Positions 26,313-33,537 of a stretch of DNA of 34,392 nucleotides are shown here, piece by piece; within the stretch, counting starts at the first letter, position 1; every line of letters starts with the position of its first letter. Made by a program: the position numbers and the translations under genes. The notes below the pieces were generated by a model. That model was given only the letters and a program-made list of their open reading frames with translations, had not been told where the DNA came from and did no database searches. This DNA is from JAJPXC01 sp964562375 (GTDB lineage: Bacteria; Bacteroidota; Bacteroidia; Bacteroidales; Muribaculaceae). The stretch is from the NCBI GenBank assembly GCA_964562375.1, contig CAZLSW010000031.1:1-34392 (forward strand), given 5' to 3'.

Positions 26313-27796
26313 TTGGCGGGCGAGAGGGTAACGCCGACGGGGAGCGACTCGCGGTTGGCGCGGTTAAGGCCCGTCACAATCCATTGACCCCTCTTATTTT
26401 TTGGCAGCGTGTAGCTTGGCGTCATCGTCACCGCGCGGATGTTCTTGGGATCCTTGATCGCCTCGAGCATGTCCACTCCCTCGGGAGCATAATAAACCAC
26501 CCATTTCACAACGTCCTCGGTTTTGCCCTGCGGCTCAGTTGCGCCCCAGGAGATCGCCTTGCCGTTAAACTCCACGTAAGGCACCTGCGGCGCCACCTCC
26601 GGGGTCATCCACTCGTAAGCGGGAACCAGCGCGATGGTCGACTGCAAGTCGACAGCCAGCGAGTCGGCCACGCCTCCCGAGTTGCGGGTAATCGAGTAGC
26701 CAGGCCACCAGCAATTGCCCTGAATTGTAGGATATTGGCGCATCATGTTCACCGACTGGCGAAGTTGCGTAGGCTCGCCTGAGCCGTCGGTTGAAGCGAA
26801 TTTCATGCGCTTCTCCACGTCCTGGCCCACATACATGTGACGACCGTTGGCGTGCTCGGCCCACCAAGGCACCAACGCGGCATAGTCGGCGCGGTTGTGG
26901 CCTATTTCCCAGTACATCTGCGGCAGCATATAATCTACCCACCCCTTCTCGGTCCACAGCAGCACATCGGCGTAGAGGTCGTCGTAATTCTGCAACGCCT
27001 TGGTGTCGGAACCCTCAGGATAAGCAGCTGATTTATTGCGAAATACGCCAAAGGGGCTGATACCGAATCTTACCCACGGCTTCTTCTCAATCAATTTGTT
27101 ATGGATTCCCTCAATCAACAGGTCGACGTTCTCGCGACGCCAGTCGGCAAGTTTCTTTCCGTTGCCATATTTGGCGAACGAGGCATCGTCGGGGAATGCC
27201 TTCCCGGCCACGGGATAAGGGTAAAAATAGTCGTCCATATGGATCGCGTCCACCTCGTAGCGCGAGATAATGTCGTCGACCACCGAGATGATAAACTCCC
27301 GATTCTCAGGCAGTCCCGGGTCGAAATAAAGTTTGCCGTCGTAGGTCAAAAATCGCTCGGGATGCTTGTGGTAAATATGGTCCTTGGGGAGCTTTTCACC
27401 GGCCTTGGTGGTCACGCGGTAGGGGTTGAGCCACGCGTGAAGCTCCATGCCGCGGGCGTGGCACTCGTCAACCATAAACTGCAACGGGTCCCACACGGGA
27501 GAGGGAGCCTTGCCGGCCGTTCCGCTCAGGAATTGGCTCCACGGCTCAAGTTCGGAGGGGTAAAACGCGTCGGCCGAAGGTCGCACTTGGAACACAACGG
27601 CGTTACAGCCAGCCGCTTGCAAGCGGTCGAGCTGGTCGATAAGATAAGCTTTGTTTTCGTCGGTGGTTTGCTGGGCGTACTGTCCCTGGTGCACGGTGTG
27701 AATCCACGCCCCGCGGAATTCCTCCTTGGGATTGGCGCCCGAGGCGCTCAGGCACAACAATGCGGCCGAGGCCAATAAGGTCGTTAGTCGCTTCAT
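26309..27796 (-). CDS. Glycoside hydrolase, GHL10/DUF187-like, secreted
   Basis: A 495-residue protein with signal peptide MKRLTTLLASAALLCLSASG and a barrel of the GHL10 (DUF187) superfamily: EFRGAWIHTVHQGQY, CNAVVFQVRPSADAFYPSELEPWS, LHAWLNPYRV, DAIHMDDYFYPYP and YADVLLWTEKGWVDYMLPQMYWEIGH. These are standard family motifs, with the acid residues of MDDYFYPYP and PQMYWEIG candidates for catalysis. The family is broad and its substrates are mostly unproven, though some act on peptidoglycan or exopolysaccharide. It is convergent with the GT2 gene, overlapping it by four bases, and divergent from ilvE. Confidence 0.88.
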   Translation of the reverse strand: MKRLTTLLASAALLCLSASGANPKEEFRGAWIHTVHQGQYAQQTTDENKAYLIDQLDRLQAAGCNAVVFQVRPSADAFYPSELEPWSQFLSGTAGKAPSPVWDPLQFMVDECHARGMELHAWLNPYRVTTKAGEKLPKDHIYHKHPERFLTYDGKLYFDPGLPENREFIISVVDDIISRYEVDAIHMDDYFYPYPVAGKAFPDDASFAKYGNGKKLADWRRENVDLLIEGIHNKLIEKKPWVRFGISPFGVFRNKSAAYPEGSDTKALQNYDDLYADVLLWTEKGWVDYMLPQMYWEIGHNRADYAALVPWWAEHANGRHMYVGQDVEKRMKFASTDGSGEPTQLRQSVNMMRQYPTIQGNCWWPGYSITRNSGGVADSLAVDLQSTIALVPAYEWMTPEVAPQVPYVEFNGKAISWGATEPQGKTEDVVKWVVYYAPEGVDMLEAIKDPKNIRAVTMTPSYTLPKNKRGQWIVTGLNRANRESLPVGVTLSPAN

Positions 27797-27845
27797 GATT
27801 TTAGCTTGTGATTTATTATTATGGTTAAAAGAGAAATCGATCTTT

Positions 27846-27958
27846 GGGGATTTCCGGGATTACCGAGATTCTCGGGATTCCCGAGATCCCCGAGATTCCC
27901 GAGATTCCCGGGATTTCCGGGATTTTCGTGATTTCCGGGATTTTCGTGATTTCCGGAA
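27846..27958. repeat. Tandem repeat, 9-bp period, between GHL10-like gene and ilvE
   Basis: About twelve 9-bp units of the type CGAGATTCC, CGGGATTTC and CGTGATTTC, homogenising towards the right end. It lies in the presumed leader of the GHL10-like gene. An open frame through it (Arg-Asp repeats) is an artefact. Confidence 0.75.
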
Positions 27959-27975
27959 GATTTTCCTTCTTATTA

Positions 27976-28027
27976 CGCGAAGTTAGTGATTTTTTTGGAG
28001 ATAAAAGGGATAATCAGTAACTTCGCG
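27976..28027. promoter_or_regulatory. ilvE promoter inside a 16-bp inverted repeat
   Basis: TTTG (27994-27997), 20 bases, TAACTTCG (28018-28025) is a strong plus-strand Bacteroidetes promoter for ilvE at 28051. The -7 box lies in the right arm of an inverted repeat, CGCGAAGTTAGTGATT (27976-27991) and AATCAGTAACTTCGCG (28012-28027), with one mismatch. The left arm therefore gives a TAACTTCGC -7 box on the minus strand, facing the GHL10-like gene. Either a symmetric divergent promoter or an operator is possible. Confidence 0.55.
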
Positions 28028-28050
28028 ACACAAATTTTGAAGATATTGTT

Positions 28051-29070
28051 ATGAAAGAGCTCGATTGGGCCAACCTCGCGTTTGGCTATCTCCCCACCGA
28101 CTATAACGTGCGTTGCTACTTCCGTGACGGCAAGTGGGGACCGGTGGAAGCTACCACCTCCGACACTATCAACATTCACATGGCCGCTACCGCTCTCCAC
28201 TACGGCCAGGAAATCTTCGAAGGCCTGAAGGCTTTCCGCGGTAAGGACGGCAAAATCCGCATCTTCCGCCTCGAGGAGAACGCCCACCGCATCCAGGAAA
28301 GCGCCAAGGGCATCCTCATGGAGCCCGTCCCCGAGGAGATCTTCCGCGAGGCTGTCATCAAGGCCGTCAAGATGAACGAGCGATTCGTGCCCCCTTACGG
28401 CTCCGGCGCGTCGCTCTACATCCGTCCCCTGGAGCTGGGCATGTCGGCACAGGTGGGCGTCAAGCCTTCCACCGAGTATCTCTTCATGGTTCTGGTCACC
28501 CCCGTCGGCCCCTACTTCAAGGAAGGGTTCCGGCCCACCAACATCTGCATCATGCGCGACTACGACCGCGTTGCCCCCAAAGGCACCGGCCGCTGGAAAG
28601 TGGGTGGCAACTACGCCGCTTCGCTCATGGCCGGCGAGCACGCCCACGAACTGGGCTACTCAGCCGTGCTCTACCTCGACCCCCGTGAGAAAAAATATCT
28701 CGACGAGTGCGGCCCCGCCAACTTCTTCGCTATCAAGGACGGAAAGTACATCACCCCCGCTTCCGAGTCGATCCTCCCCTCTATCACCAACAAGAGCCTC
28801 CAGCAGATCGCCCGCGACATGGGCATCGAGGTCGAAAGCCGCCACATCCCTCTCGAGGAGCTCAGCGAGATCCAGGAGGCCGCCGCTTGCGGTACCGCTG
28901 CCGTCGCCTCCCCCGTGGCCGAAATCCACGACCTCGACACCGGCAAGAAATACGTCGTTTCCCCCGACGGCGAGCCTGGCCCCATCACTACCGAGCTTTA
29001 CAACCGCCTCCGCGCTATCCAGCTCGGCGAAGCCGACGACGTGCACGGATGGAACACGATCGTGGAGTAA
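28051..29070 (+). CDS. ilvE: Branched-chain amino-acid aminotransferase
   Basis: PLP enzyme (fold type IV) that interconverts valine, leucine and isoleucine with their keto acids. 339 residues, with the family motifs ALHYGQEIFEGLKAF (about 50-64), an arginine in FRLEENAHRIQESA, the PLP lysine probably at Lys183 in GRWKVGGNYAASL, and DECGPANFFAIKDG and SITNKSLQQIARDMGIEV. The set of motifs resembles the longer, eukaryote-like BCAT group more than E. coli IlvE. The start is supported by the good promoter 19 bases upstream of the leader. Confidence 0.95.
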   Translation: MKELDWANLAFGYLPTDYNVRCYFRDGKWGPVEATTSDTINIHMAATALHYGQEIFEGLKAFRGKDGKIRIFRLEENAHRIQESAKGILMEPVPEEIFREAVIKAVKMNERFVPPYGSGASLYIRPLELGMSAQVGVKPSTEYLFMVLVTPVGPYFKEGFRPTNICIMRDYDRVAPKGTGRWKVGGNYAASLMAGEHAHELGYSAVLYLDPREKKYLDECGPANFFAIKDGKYITPASESILPSITNKSLQQIARDMGIEVESRHIPLEELSEIQEAAACGTAAVASPVAEIHDLDTGKKYVVSPDGEPGPITTELYNRLRAIQLGEADDVHGWNTIVE

Positions 29071-29071
29071 G

Positions 29072-29092
29072 TTGTTAGTTGTTAGTTGTTAG
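29072..29092. repeat. Tandem repeat, 7-bp period
   Basis: Three units of TTGTTAG directly after the ilvE stop codon, before the HD-domain gene. Confidence 0.6.
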
Positions 29093-29102
29093 CGCTAAAG
29101 CT

Positions 29103-29633
29103 ATGACATCCAATCAATTGATCAACCTATATTATCCCGCTGGCACTAAACGGCGGGATATTTATTTAAAGCATTGCCGACAAGTGGCCGACAAAGCCCT
29201 GCGTATCATGCGCGAAAAAGGCCTTGGCCTATCCCCTAAAGAGGTGGAGGAGGCCGCTATGCTTCACGACATCGGCATCTGCCTCACCGATGCCCCGGGC
29301 ATCGATTGCAACGGCGTGGAACCTTACCTGCGCCACGGCGTACTCGGAGCCAAACTCTTGCGTGACAACGGTTTCCCCGAAATATACGCCTCGGTAGCCG
29401 AGCGGCACACCGGCGCCGGCCTCACCCCCGACGAAGCACAAGCCCTCGGCCTCGGTCACCGCGACCTCTGCCCACGCTCACTACTCGAGCGACTGATTTG
29501 CTACGCCGACAAATTCTACTCCAAAAGCGGCAACATGGAGGAGAAAACCCTCGAACGCGTCCGCGCTTCAATGGAAAAATTCTCCCCCTCTACCCTCGCC
29601 CGCTTCGAAGCCCTCCACCAAGAATTCTCCTAA
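29103..29633 (+). CDS. HD-domain protein, putative phosphohydrolase
   Basis: 176 residues from MTSNQLINLYYPAG; an alternative start at 29079 (TTG) falls in the tandem repeat and adds eight residues, so I rejected it. The HD motif is seen in CRQVADKALRIM, EAAMLHDIGICL (His-Asp at about 55-56), RHGVLGAKLLRD and ICYADKF, giving the metal-binding H...HD...D pattern. Such proteins cleave phosphate esters, for example of nucleotides, but the substrate is unknown. It follows ilvE by 32 bases and could be cotranscribed. Standard HD single-domain proteins of this size are often annotated only as HDIG-domain hydrolases. Confidence 0.85.
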   Translation: MTSNQLINLYYPAGTKRRDIYLKHCRQVADKALRIMREKGLGLSPKEVEEAAMLHDIGICLTDAPGIDCNGVEPYLRHGVLGAKLLRDNGFPEIYASVAERHTGAGLTPDEAQALGLGHRDLCPRSLLERLICYADKFYSKSGNMEEKTLERVRASMEKFSPSTLARFEALHQEFS

Positions 29634-29640
29634 CCCCTCA

Positions 29641-29680
29641 ATAGGAAGGAAGTCGGGGCGTCCCCGCCCCGACACATCCC
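29641..29680. repeat. Palindromic element, family C (single copy)
   Basis: ATAGGAAGGAA followed by GTCGGGGCG (29652-29660), TCCC, CGCCCCGAC (29665-29673). Near-identical to the ccsA copy at 18907-18939 and related to the hairpin of the 60-bp array. It starts seven bases after the HD gene stop and may also act as a terminator. Confidence 0.8.
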
Positions 29681-29712
29681 CATCCCTTTCCTCCTTTACC
29701 ATTAGCTTAATT

Positions 29713-30531
29713 ATGAGCAAAAGAAAATCTTCAATATTTGGTTCCTGGATCGTCCCCGTGGCAGTCGTCGCCGTCATCGTCTGGCTCGCCATGCGCGCCC
29801 TCGCCTCCTCATCCCAATCTGCCCCCGCAGAGCAGCTCCAAGGCGACTTCGAGAAAGTCGTCACCGCCCCCGGTCTGCCCGAGCGAATCATCAACTACGA
29901 GGGCATGACCGTGTCATTCAACGCCTCCACCCACAACCCCAACTGGGTGGCCTGGGAGCTAACCCGCGACGAGGCCAAGGGCGAGGAGCCACGCTCCAAC
30001 AAATTCCACGCCGACCCCGACGTCCCCGGCTGCTCCACACCCGAGGATTACCGCAACTCGGGCTTCGACCGCGGTCATATGGCCCCCGCCGGCGACATGA
30101 AATGGAGCCAAAAAGCTATGGAAGAATCGTTTACGATGACCAACATATGTCCCCAGGCCAAAGCGCTAAACACCGGTGCTTGGAAAAAACTCGAGGAAAA
30201 ATGCCGCCTTTGGGCCGACCGCGACTCTGCTCTCGTTATCGTGTGCGGCCCCGTTCCAGGCGACCCCGTAGATATGTATATCGGCACCTCCCAAGTGGTT
30301 GTGCCTCAGCGATTTTTCAAGGTTATTCTCGCCCCTTACGCCAACCCTCCGCGCGGCATCGGCTTTATCATGCCTAATGAACGCGTCGAGGGAGGTATGC
30401 AGCGCGCGGCCGTCAGCATCGACGAGGTAGAGCGCGTCACCGGACACGATTTCTTCTCGGCTCTCCCCGACTCCATCGAGGACGTAATCGAAGCTCAATG
30501 CAACTTCAACTTATGGAGCACACTGAAGTAA
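29713..30531 (+). CDS. DNA/RNA non-specific endonuclease (NUC type), membrane-anchored
   Basis: 272 residues. A hydrophobic segment near residues 12-32 (IVPVAVVAVIVWLAMRAL) with basic residues before it and no obvious cleavage site suggests an inner-membrane anchor with the catalytic domain outside the cytoplasm. The beta-beta-alpha-metal nuclease motif DRGHMAPAGDM sits at 119-129, with the catalytic His at 122. The downstream TNICPQAKALNTGAW contains the metal-binding Asn, and RFFKVIL and GFIMPNE complete the family pattern. Probably used for nutrient nucleic acids or defence. The mnmE start lies inside its last codons. Confidence 0.92.
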   Translation: MSKRKSSIFGSWIVPVAVVAVIVWLAMRALASSSQSAPAEQLQGDFEKVVTAPGLPERIINYEGMTVSFNASTHNPNWVAWELTRDEAKGEEPRSNKFHADPDVPGCSTPEDYRNSGFDRGHMAPAGDMKWSQKAMEESFTMTNICPQAKALNTGAWKKLEEKCRLWADRDSALVIVCGPVPGDPVDMYIGTSQVVVPQRFFKVILAPYANPPRGIGFIMPNERVEGGMQRAAVSIDEVERVTGHDFFSALPDSIEDVIEAQCNFNLWSTLK

Positions 30532-32291
30532 ACGACACAATATGTGCCATCTCCACAGCCCCTGGCGTGGGTGGAATCGCTGTGGCACGCGTCAGCGGCC
30601 CCCAAGCCCTCGATTGCGTTTCTAGAATATGGAAAGGCTCCGATTTACAGCAAGTTAAAAGCCATACGGCCCACCTTGGCGACATCCTCGACAACGACGG
30701 CACCACCCTCGACCAAGCCGTCGTCACCGTCTTCCGCTCTCCCCGTAGCTTCACGGGCGAGGACACAGTCGAAATCTCGGTTCACGGCTCCCAATACGTT
30801 CAGCGTCAGCTAATTAACCTATTAACAGCAACAGGAGCGCGATTGGCCGAGCCAGGCGAATTCACCCGCCGAGCATTCGCCTCAGGCCGCTTTGATTTAG
30901 CAGAAGCCGAAGCCGTCGCCGACCTCATAGCCGCCCGATCCCGCTCGGCCCACCGCCTGGCAATGAGCCAAATGCGAGGAAATCTCACAAAGCGACTCGA
31001 CAACCTCCGCGACCAGCTAATCCAACTAGCTTCCCTGCTCGAACTCGAACTCGATTTCTCGGAAGAAGACGTCGAATTCGCCTCCCGCGCCCGCCTCGCC
31101 GACCTCGCTAACGACACCATCGCCGAGGTCGAGCACCTCCTGGGCACATTCTCCACTGGCCAAGCCATCAAAGACGGAATCCCCGTCGCAATCGTCGGAG
31201 CCACCAACGCCGGAAAATCAACCCTCCTCAACCGCCTCCTCGGCGACGACCGAGCAATCGTCAGCGACATCCACGGTACAACCCGCGACACCGTCGAGGA
31301 CACCGTCGAAATCCGGGGCACGCTCTACCGACTGATCGACACCGCCGGCATCCGCTCAACCGACGACCCCATCGAGGCCCTCGGCATCGAGCGCTCACGC
31401 CAAGCCGCCTCCCGAGCACGCGTCGTCATCGCCCTGATCGACGCCACCCTCCCCCTCGAGCCCCAGCTCGCCGCCCTCCCTCCCCTCCCCCCCGACACCC
31501 CCCTCATCCTCGCCCTCAACAAAAGCGACCTCAGAGAGCAGGAGAATGGAAGTCGACCCGACCTCGGGTCGACACCCCAGGCACCCAGCATCCCAGAGCC
31601 ACCGTGCCCCGCGGTTCAGTCCCAGATTAGCCCCAGCCGTCACGTGCCCTGCGGGGCACCGCAGGGAAGCGGCAGCGAGCCACCGTGCCCCGCGGTTCAG
31701 TCCCAGGTTAGCCCCAGCCGTCACATGCCCTGCGGGTCACCGCAGGGAAGCGTCAACGAGCCACCGTGCCCCGCGGTTCCGTCCCAGGTTAGCCCCAGCC
31801 GTCACGTTCCCTGCGGGTCACCGCAGGGAACCGTCAGCGAGCCACCGTGCCCCGCGGTTCGCCGCGGTGGCCCCTCCCCCATCCCCATCTCAGCCAAAAC
31901 CGGCGACGGCATCCCAGCCCTCCTCGACGCCCTCCACCAAGCCTCAGGAGCCGCCAACGTCGACGCCGGCGACCTCCTCCTCACCAACGCCCGCCACGCC
32001 CAAGCCCTCGCCGCCGCCCTCGCCCCCCTCCGCCGCGTCGCCGCCTCCCTAGTTTCAACGAGCGTGGATGCCACCCCCGCGCCACCACAGCCCGGTCGCG
32101 AGCCCTGCGGGTCACCGCAGGGATCTCCCAGCCAGCCACCGTGCCCCGCGGTTTGCCGCGGCGGCCTCCCCCTCGACCTCGTCGCCCAGGACCTCCGCGA
32201 AACCATCCACCACATCTCCTCCATCACCACCCCCATCACCACCCCCGACCTCCTCGCCACCATCTTCTCCCGCTTCTGCGTCGGCAAATAA
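30513..32291 (+). CDS. mnmE: tRNA modification GTPase MnmE, with repeat-derived insertions
   Basis: With MnmG, it modifies the wobble uridine of certain tRNAs (cmnm5U34). I prefer the start at 30513 (MEHTEVNDTICAIS); 30498 adds five residues. Family length is about 450-460; here 592. The N-terminal tetrahydrofolate-binding domain (GGIAVARVSG, HTAHLGDI, RSPRSFTGEDTVEI) is normal. The GTPase domain has G1 GATNAGKS, G2 GTTRDTVEDTVE, G3 DTAGIRSTDDPIE and G4 NKSD (336-339). G5 (SAKTGDG) comes only at 460, about 100 residues later than usual: the extra part is repeats. The C-terminus FCVGK matches the family FCIGK. A second insertion lies in the helical domain at about 519-551. It overlaps the nuclease gene by 19 bases. 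Confidence 0.92.
   Translation: MEHTEVNDTICAISTAPGVGGIAVARVSGPQALDCVSRIWKGSDLQQVKSHTAHLGDILDNDGTTLDQAVVTVFRSPRSFTGEDTVEISVHGSQYVQRQLINLLTATGARLAEPGEFTRRAFASGRFDLAEAEAVADLIAARSRSAHRLAMSQMRGNLTKRLDNLRDQLIQLASLLELELDFSEEDVEFASRARLADLANDTIAEVEHLLGTFSTGQAIKDGIPVAIVGATNAGKSTLLNRLLGDDRAIVSDIHGTTRDTVEDTVEIRGTLYRLIDTAGIRSTDDPIEALGIERSRQAASRARVVIALIDATLPLEPQLAALPPLPPDTPLILALNKSDLREQENGSRPDLGSTPQAPSIPEPPCPAVQSQISPSRHVPCGAPQGSGSEPPCPAVQSQVSPSRHMPCGSPQGSVNEPPCPAVPSQVSPSRHVPCGSPQGTVSEPPCPAVRRGGPSPIPISAKTGDGIPALLDALHQASGAANVDAGDLLLTNARHAQALAAALAPLRRVAASLVSTSVDATPAPPQPGREPCGSPQGSPSQPPCPAVCRGGLPLDLVAQDLRETIHHISSITTPITTPDLLATIFSRFCVGK
31541..31580 (+). repeat. Palindromic element, family B, inside mnmE
   Basis: Leader GCAGGAGAATGGAA then GTCGACCCGA (31552-31561), CC, TCGGGTCGAC (31564-31573), a perfect 10-bp stem. 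It encodes NGSRPDLGSTP in frame, like the copies in lptC (DGSRPDPGSTP), immediately after the G4 motif. Confidence 0.85.
31596..31872 (+). repeat. 81-bp in-frame tandem array inside mnmE (families A and D)
   Basis: Three units of exactly 81 bp begin at 31596, 31677 and 31758, each starting GAGCCACCGTGCCCCGCGG and containing a second palindrome, CCCTGCGG, GGCA or GTCA, CCGCAGGG (first at 31647-31666). The array ends in a complete family A palindrome at 31839-31872. 81 bp is 27 codons, so the frame is kept. Each unit encodes EPPCPAV, SPSRHVPCG and PQG motifs. The architecture mirrors the intergenic array at 23849-24063. Confidence 0.92.
32096..32166 (+). repeat. Second palindromic insertion in mnmE (families D and A)
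   Basis: CCCTGCGG (32103-32110), GTCA, CCGCAGGG (32115-32122), then a spacer and a family A palindrome at 32136-32165 with TTTG loop. It encodes REPCGSPQGSPSQPPCPAVCRGG and is in frame with the following helix of MnmE. Confidence 0.85.
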
Positions 32292-32319
32292 TTTTTCGTT
32301 AGAATCACTCACGAAAAAT
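32291..32319 (+). terminator. Putative terminator after mnmE
   Basis: Inverted repeat ATTTTTCGT (32291-32299) and ACGAAAAAT (32311-32319) with an 11-base loop, starting on the last base of the mnmE stop codon. AT-rich, without a GC-rich core, so termination is uncertain. Confidence 0.5.
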
Positions 32320-32437
32320 CACCAACCGCCGCAAATCACCCGCTTACAACCCACTACCCACTCATGGACACCCATCCACTCATCGCAACCGTCCGAGATG
32401 CCGTTAGGGATAATCACCCTTGGGAAGGATGAATTTC

Positions 32438-33475
32438 TTAGGCTTCCTCAACTTCCCAGCCAAGGGTGGCGAGGAGATGGTCGCTGAAAGCGGGGAAGTT
32501 GTCGCCCCATTCCTTGCACACGGCCAGACATGTGCCATCGGCAGTGACAAGCAAATCTTCCTGTTCGAGGAACCAACGCTGACGCTCTGTGCGGTTGTTG
32601 TGACTGCGCATTTCGATGTCGGCCACTGTACGCACCACGCCATAGCTTCCTTGCAGATCCCGTGGGAAAGCGTTATCGATGTCACGAAACGACGCTTGCG
32701 GATTGCGCTCCATGTATTGTCGCACTGCCTCGCGCACCAATCGGTTTTTCGGCAACGGGTCGCAGTCGTTTAACGTGTAGCGCGACTGAGTCGCAGGCTT
32801 TTTCTTGGGGGCAAGATCGGGGTTGTCCTTATGCCAGAGTATTTCAACCGGGATATCCAGCATTTTGGCTACGCCTTCGAGGCAATCCGCTTTGCGCGAG
32901 TTGGTCATGTTGGTGTAGATCCACCATCCGTCGACCTGCTTTTGCCAATTACCGTTGTCGCGTTTTTTGCGGCCTATCAGCGGGTAATCCTTAAAAGTGA
33001 TGTCGGAGTAACCAGATGCTCGCTCCAAGCCCATGTATCGTAGCGCCTCAGTGAATGTGTTGACTGCTGTGGTATAGCCAATCACCTGGCCGTCGGCGAA
33101 CCTCACCGAGAACGATCCTTGACGGTCGCCTTCCGAGGCTTCCTCATTCAGGGATTCCTCTGGCTCCTCTAATACGGTAATTGTTCTCCAGTCGTCGATA
33201 AGCATTAACATAACATTGTCGAACACTTTCTCCAGGTCCACATCGGTGGAAAAAGCCGTCCGGGTTAAGCGGCCACCTTGGTATTCTGCGGCCACCACAA
33301 AACGGCTTTCCTCGGAAGCCTCCACTCCCGTCGGGAAGCTGTCCACTACTTTTTTGGCGCATGCCTCGATCAGCGACTGCCGAAGTTGGCGGATTTTGGC
33401 GTCGACCTGCTCGGTGGATGCCCCATACCTGAGGAGCACCTCCCGATCCTTCATCAATTGTTCTATGTTTTCCAT
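32438..33475 (-). CDS. Unrecognised protein, possibly defence- or island-associated
   Basis: 345 residues that I cannot assign to a family. Three parts are visible: an N-terminal helical, charged segment (about 1-115); a middle module (about 120-215) with the pattern FSVRFADGQVIGYTTAVNTF, a GLERASGYSDITFKDYPLIG stretch, and GWWIYTNMTNSRKADCLEGVAKMLDIPVEIL; and a C-terminal module (about 240-345) with REAVRQYMERNPQASFRDI and LLVTADGTCLAVCKEWGDNFPAF. From memory, sequences like the middle and last modules occur near restriction enzymes, but this is weak. There is no signal peptide or membrane segment. It is transcribed away from the serine recombinase and shares a 62-base divergent promoter region with it. 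Confidence 0.75.
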   Translation of the reverse strand: MENIEQLMKDREVLLRYGASTEQVDAKIRQLRQSLIEACAKKVVDSFPTGVEASEESRFVVAAEYQGGRLTRTAFSTDVDLEKVFDNVMLMLIDDWRTITVLEEPEESLNEEASEGDRQGSFSVRFADGQVIGYTTAVNTFTEALRYMGLERASGYSDITFKDYPLIGRKKRDNGNWQKQVDGWWIYTNMTNSRKADCLEGVAKMLDIPVEILWHKDNPDLAPKKKPATQSRYTLNDCDPLPKNRLVREAVRQYMERNPQASFRDIDNAFPRDLQGSYGVVRTVADIEMRSHNNRTERQRWFLEQEDLLVTADGTCLAVCKEWGDNFPAFSDHLLATLGWEVEEA

Positions 33476-33496
33476 TGTCGGATGGTATTATTTCCC

Positions 33497-33526
33497 CAAA
33501 GATAAGTATATTTCTCGAAACCACAA
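33497..33526 (-). promoter_or_regulatory. Putative promoter of the unrecognised gene
   Basis: On the minus strand TTG (33526-33524), 19 bases, then TATCTTTG (33504-33497), a good Bacteroidetes match. The start codon at 33475 follows after a short leader. Confidence 0.55.
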
Positions 33527-33537
33527 TAACAAAATTT

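Noticed and set aside
27726..27986. A small protein with Arg-Asp repeats
   Set aside because: It starts inside the antisense strand of the GHL10-like gene and otherwise only translates the 9-bp tandem repeat.
33476..33537. Mpi-type invertible promoter repeats next to the recombinase
   Set aside because: I looked for inverted repeats around the recombinase promoter region and in other gene gaps and saw no pair resembling known Mpi sites; the partner for the specificity fragment would lie beyond the window.
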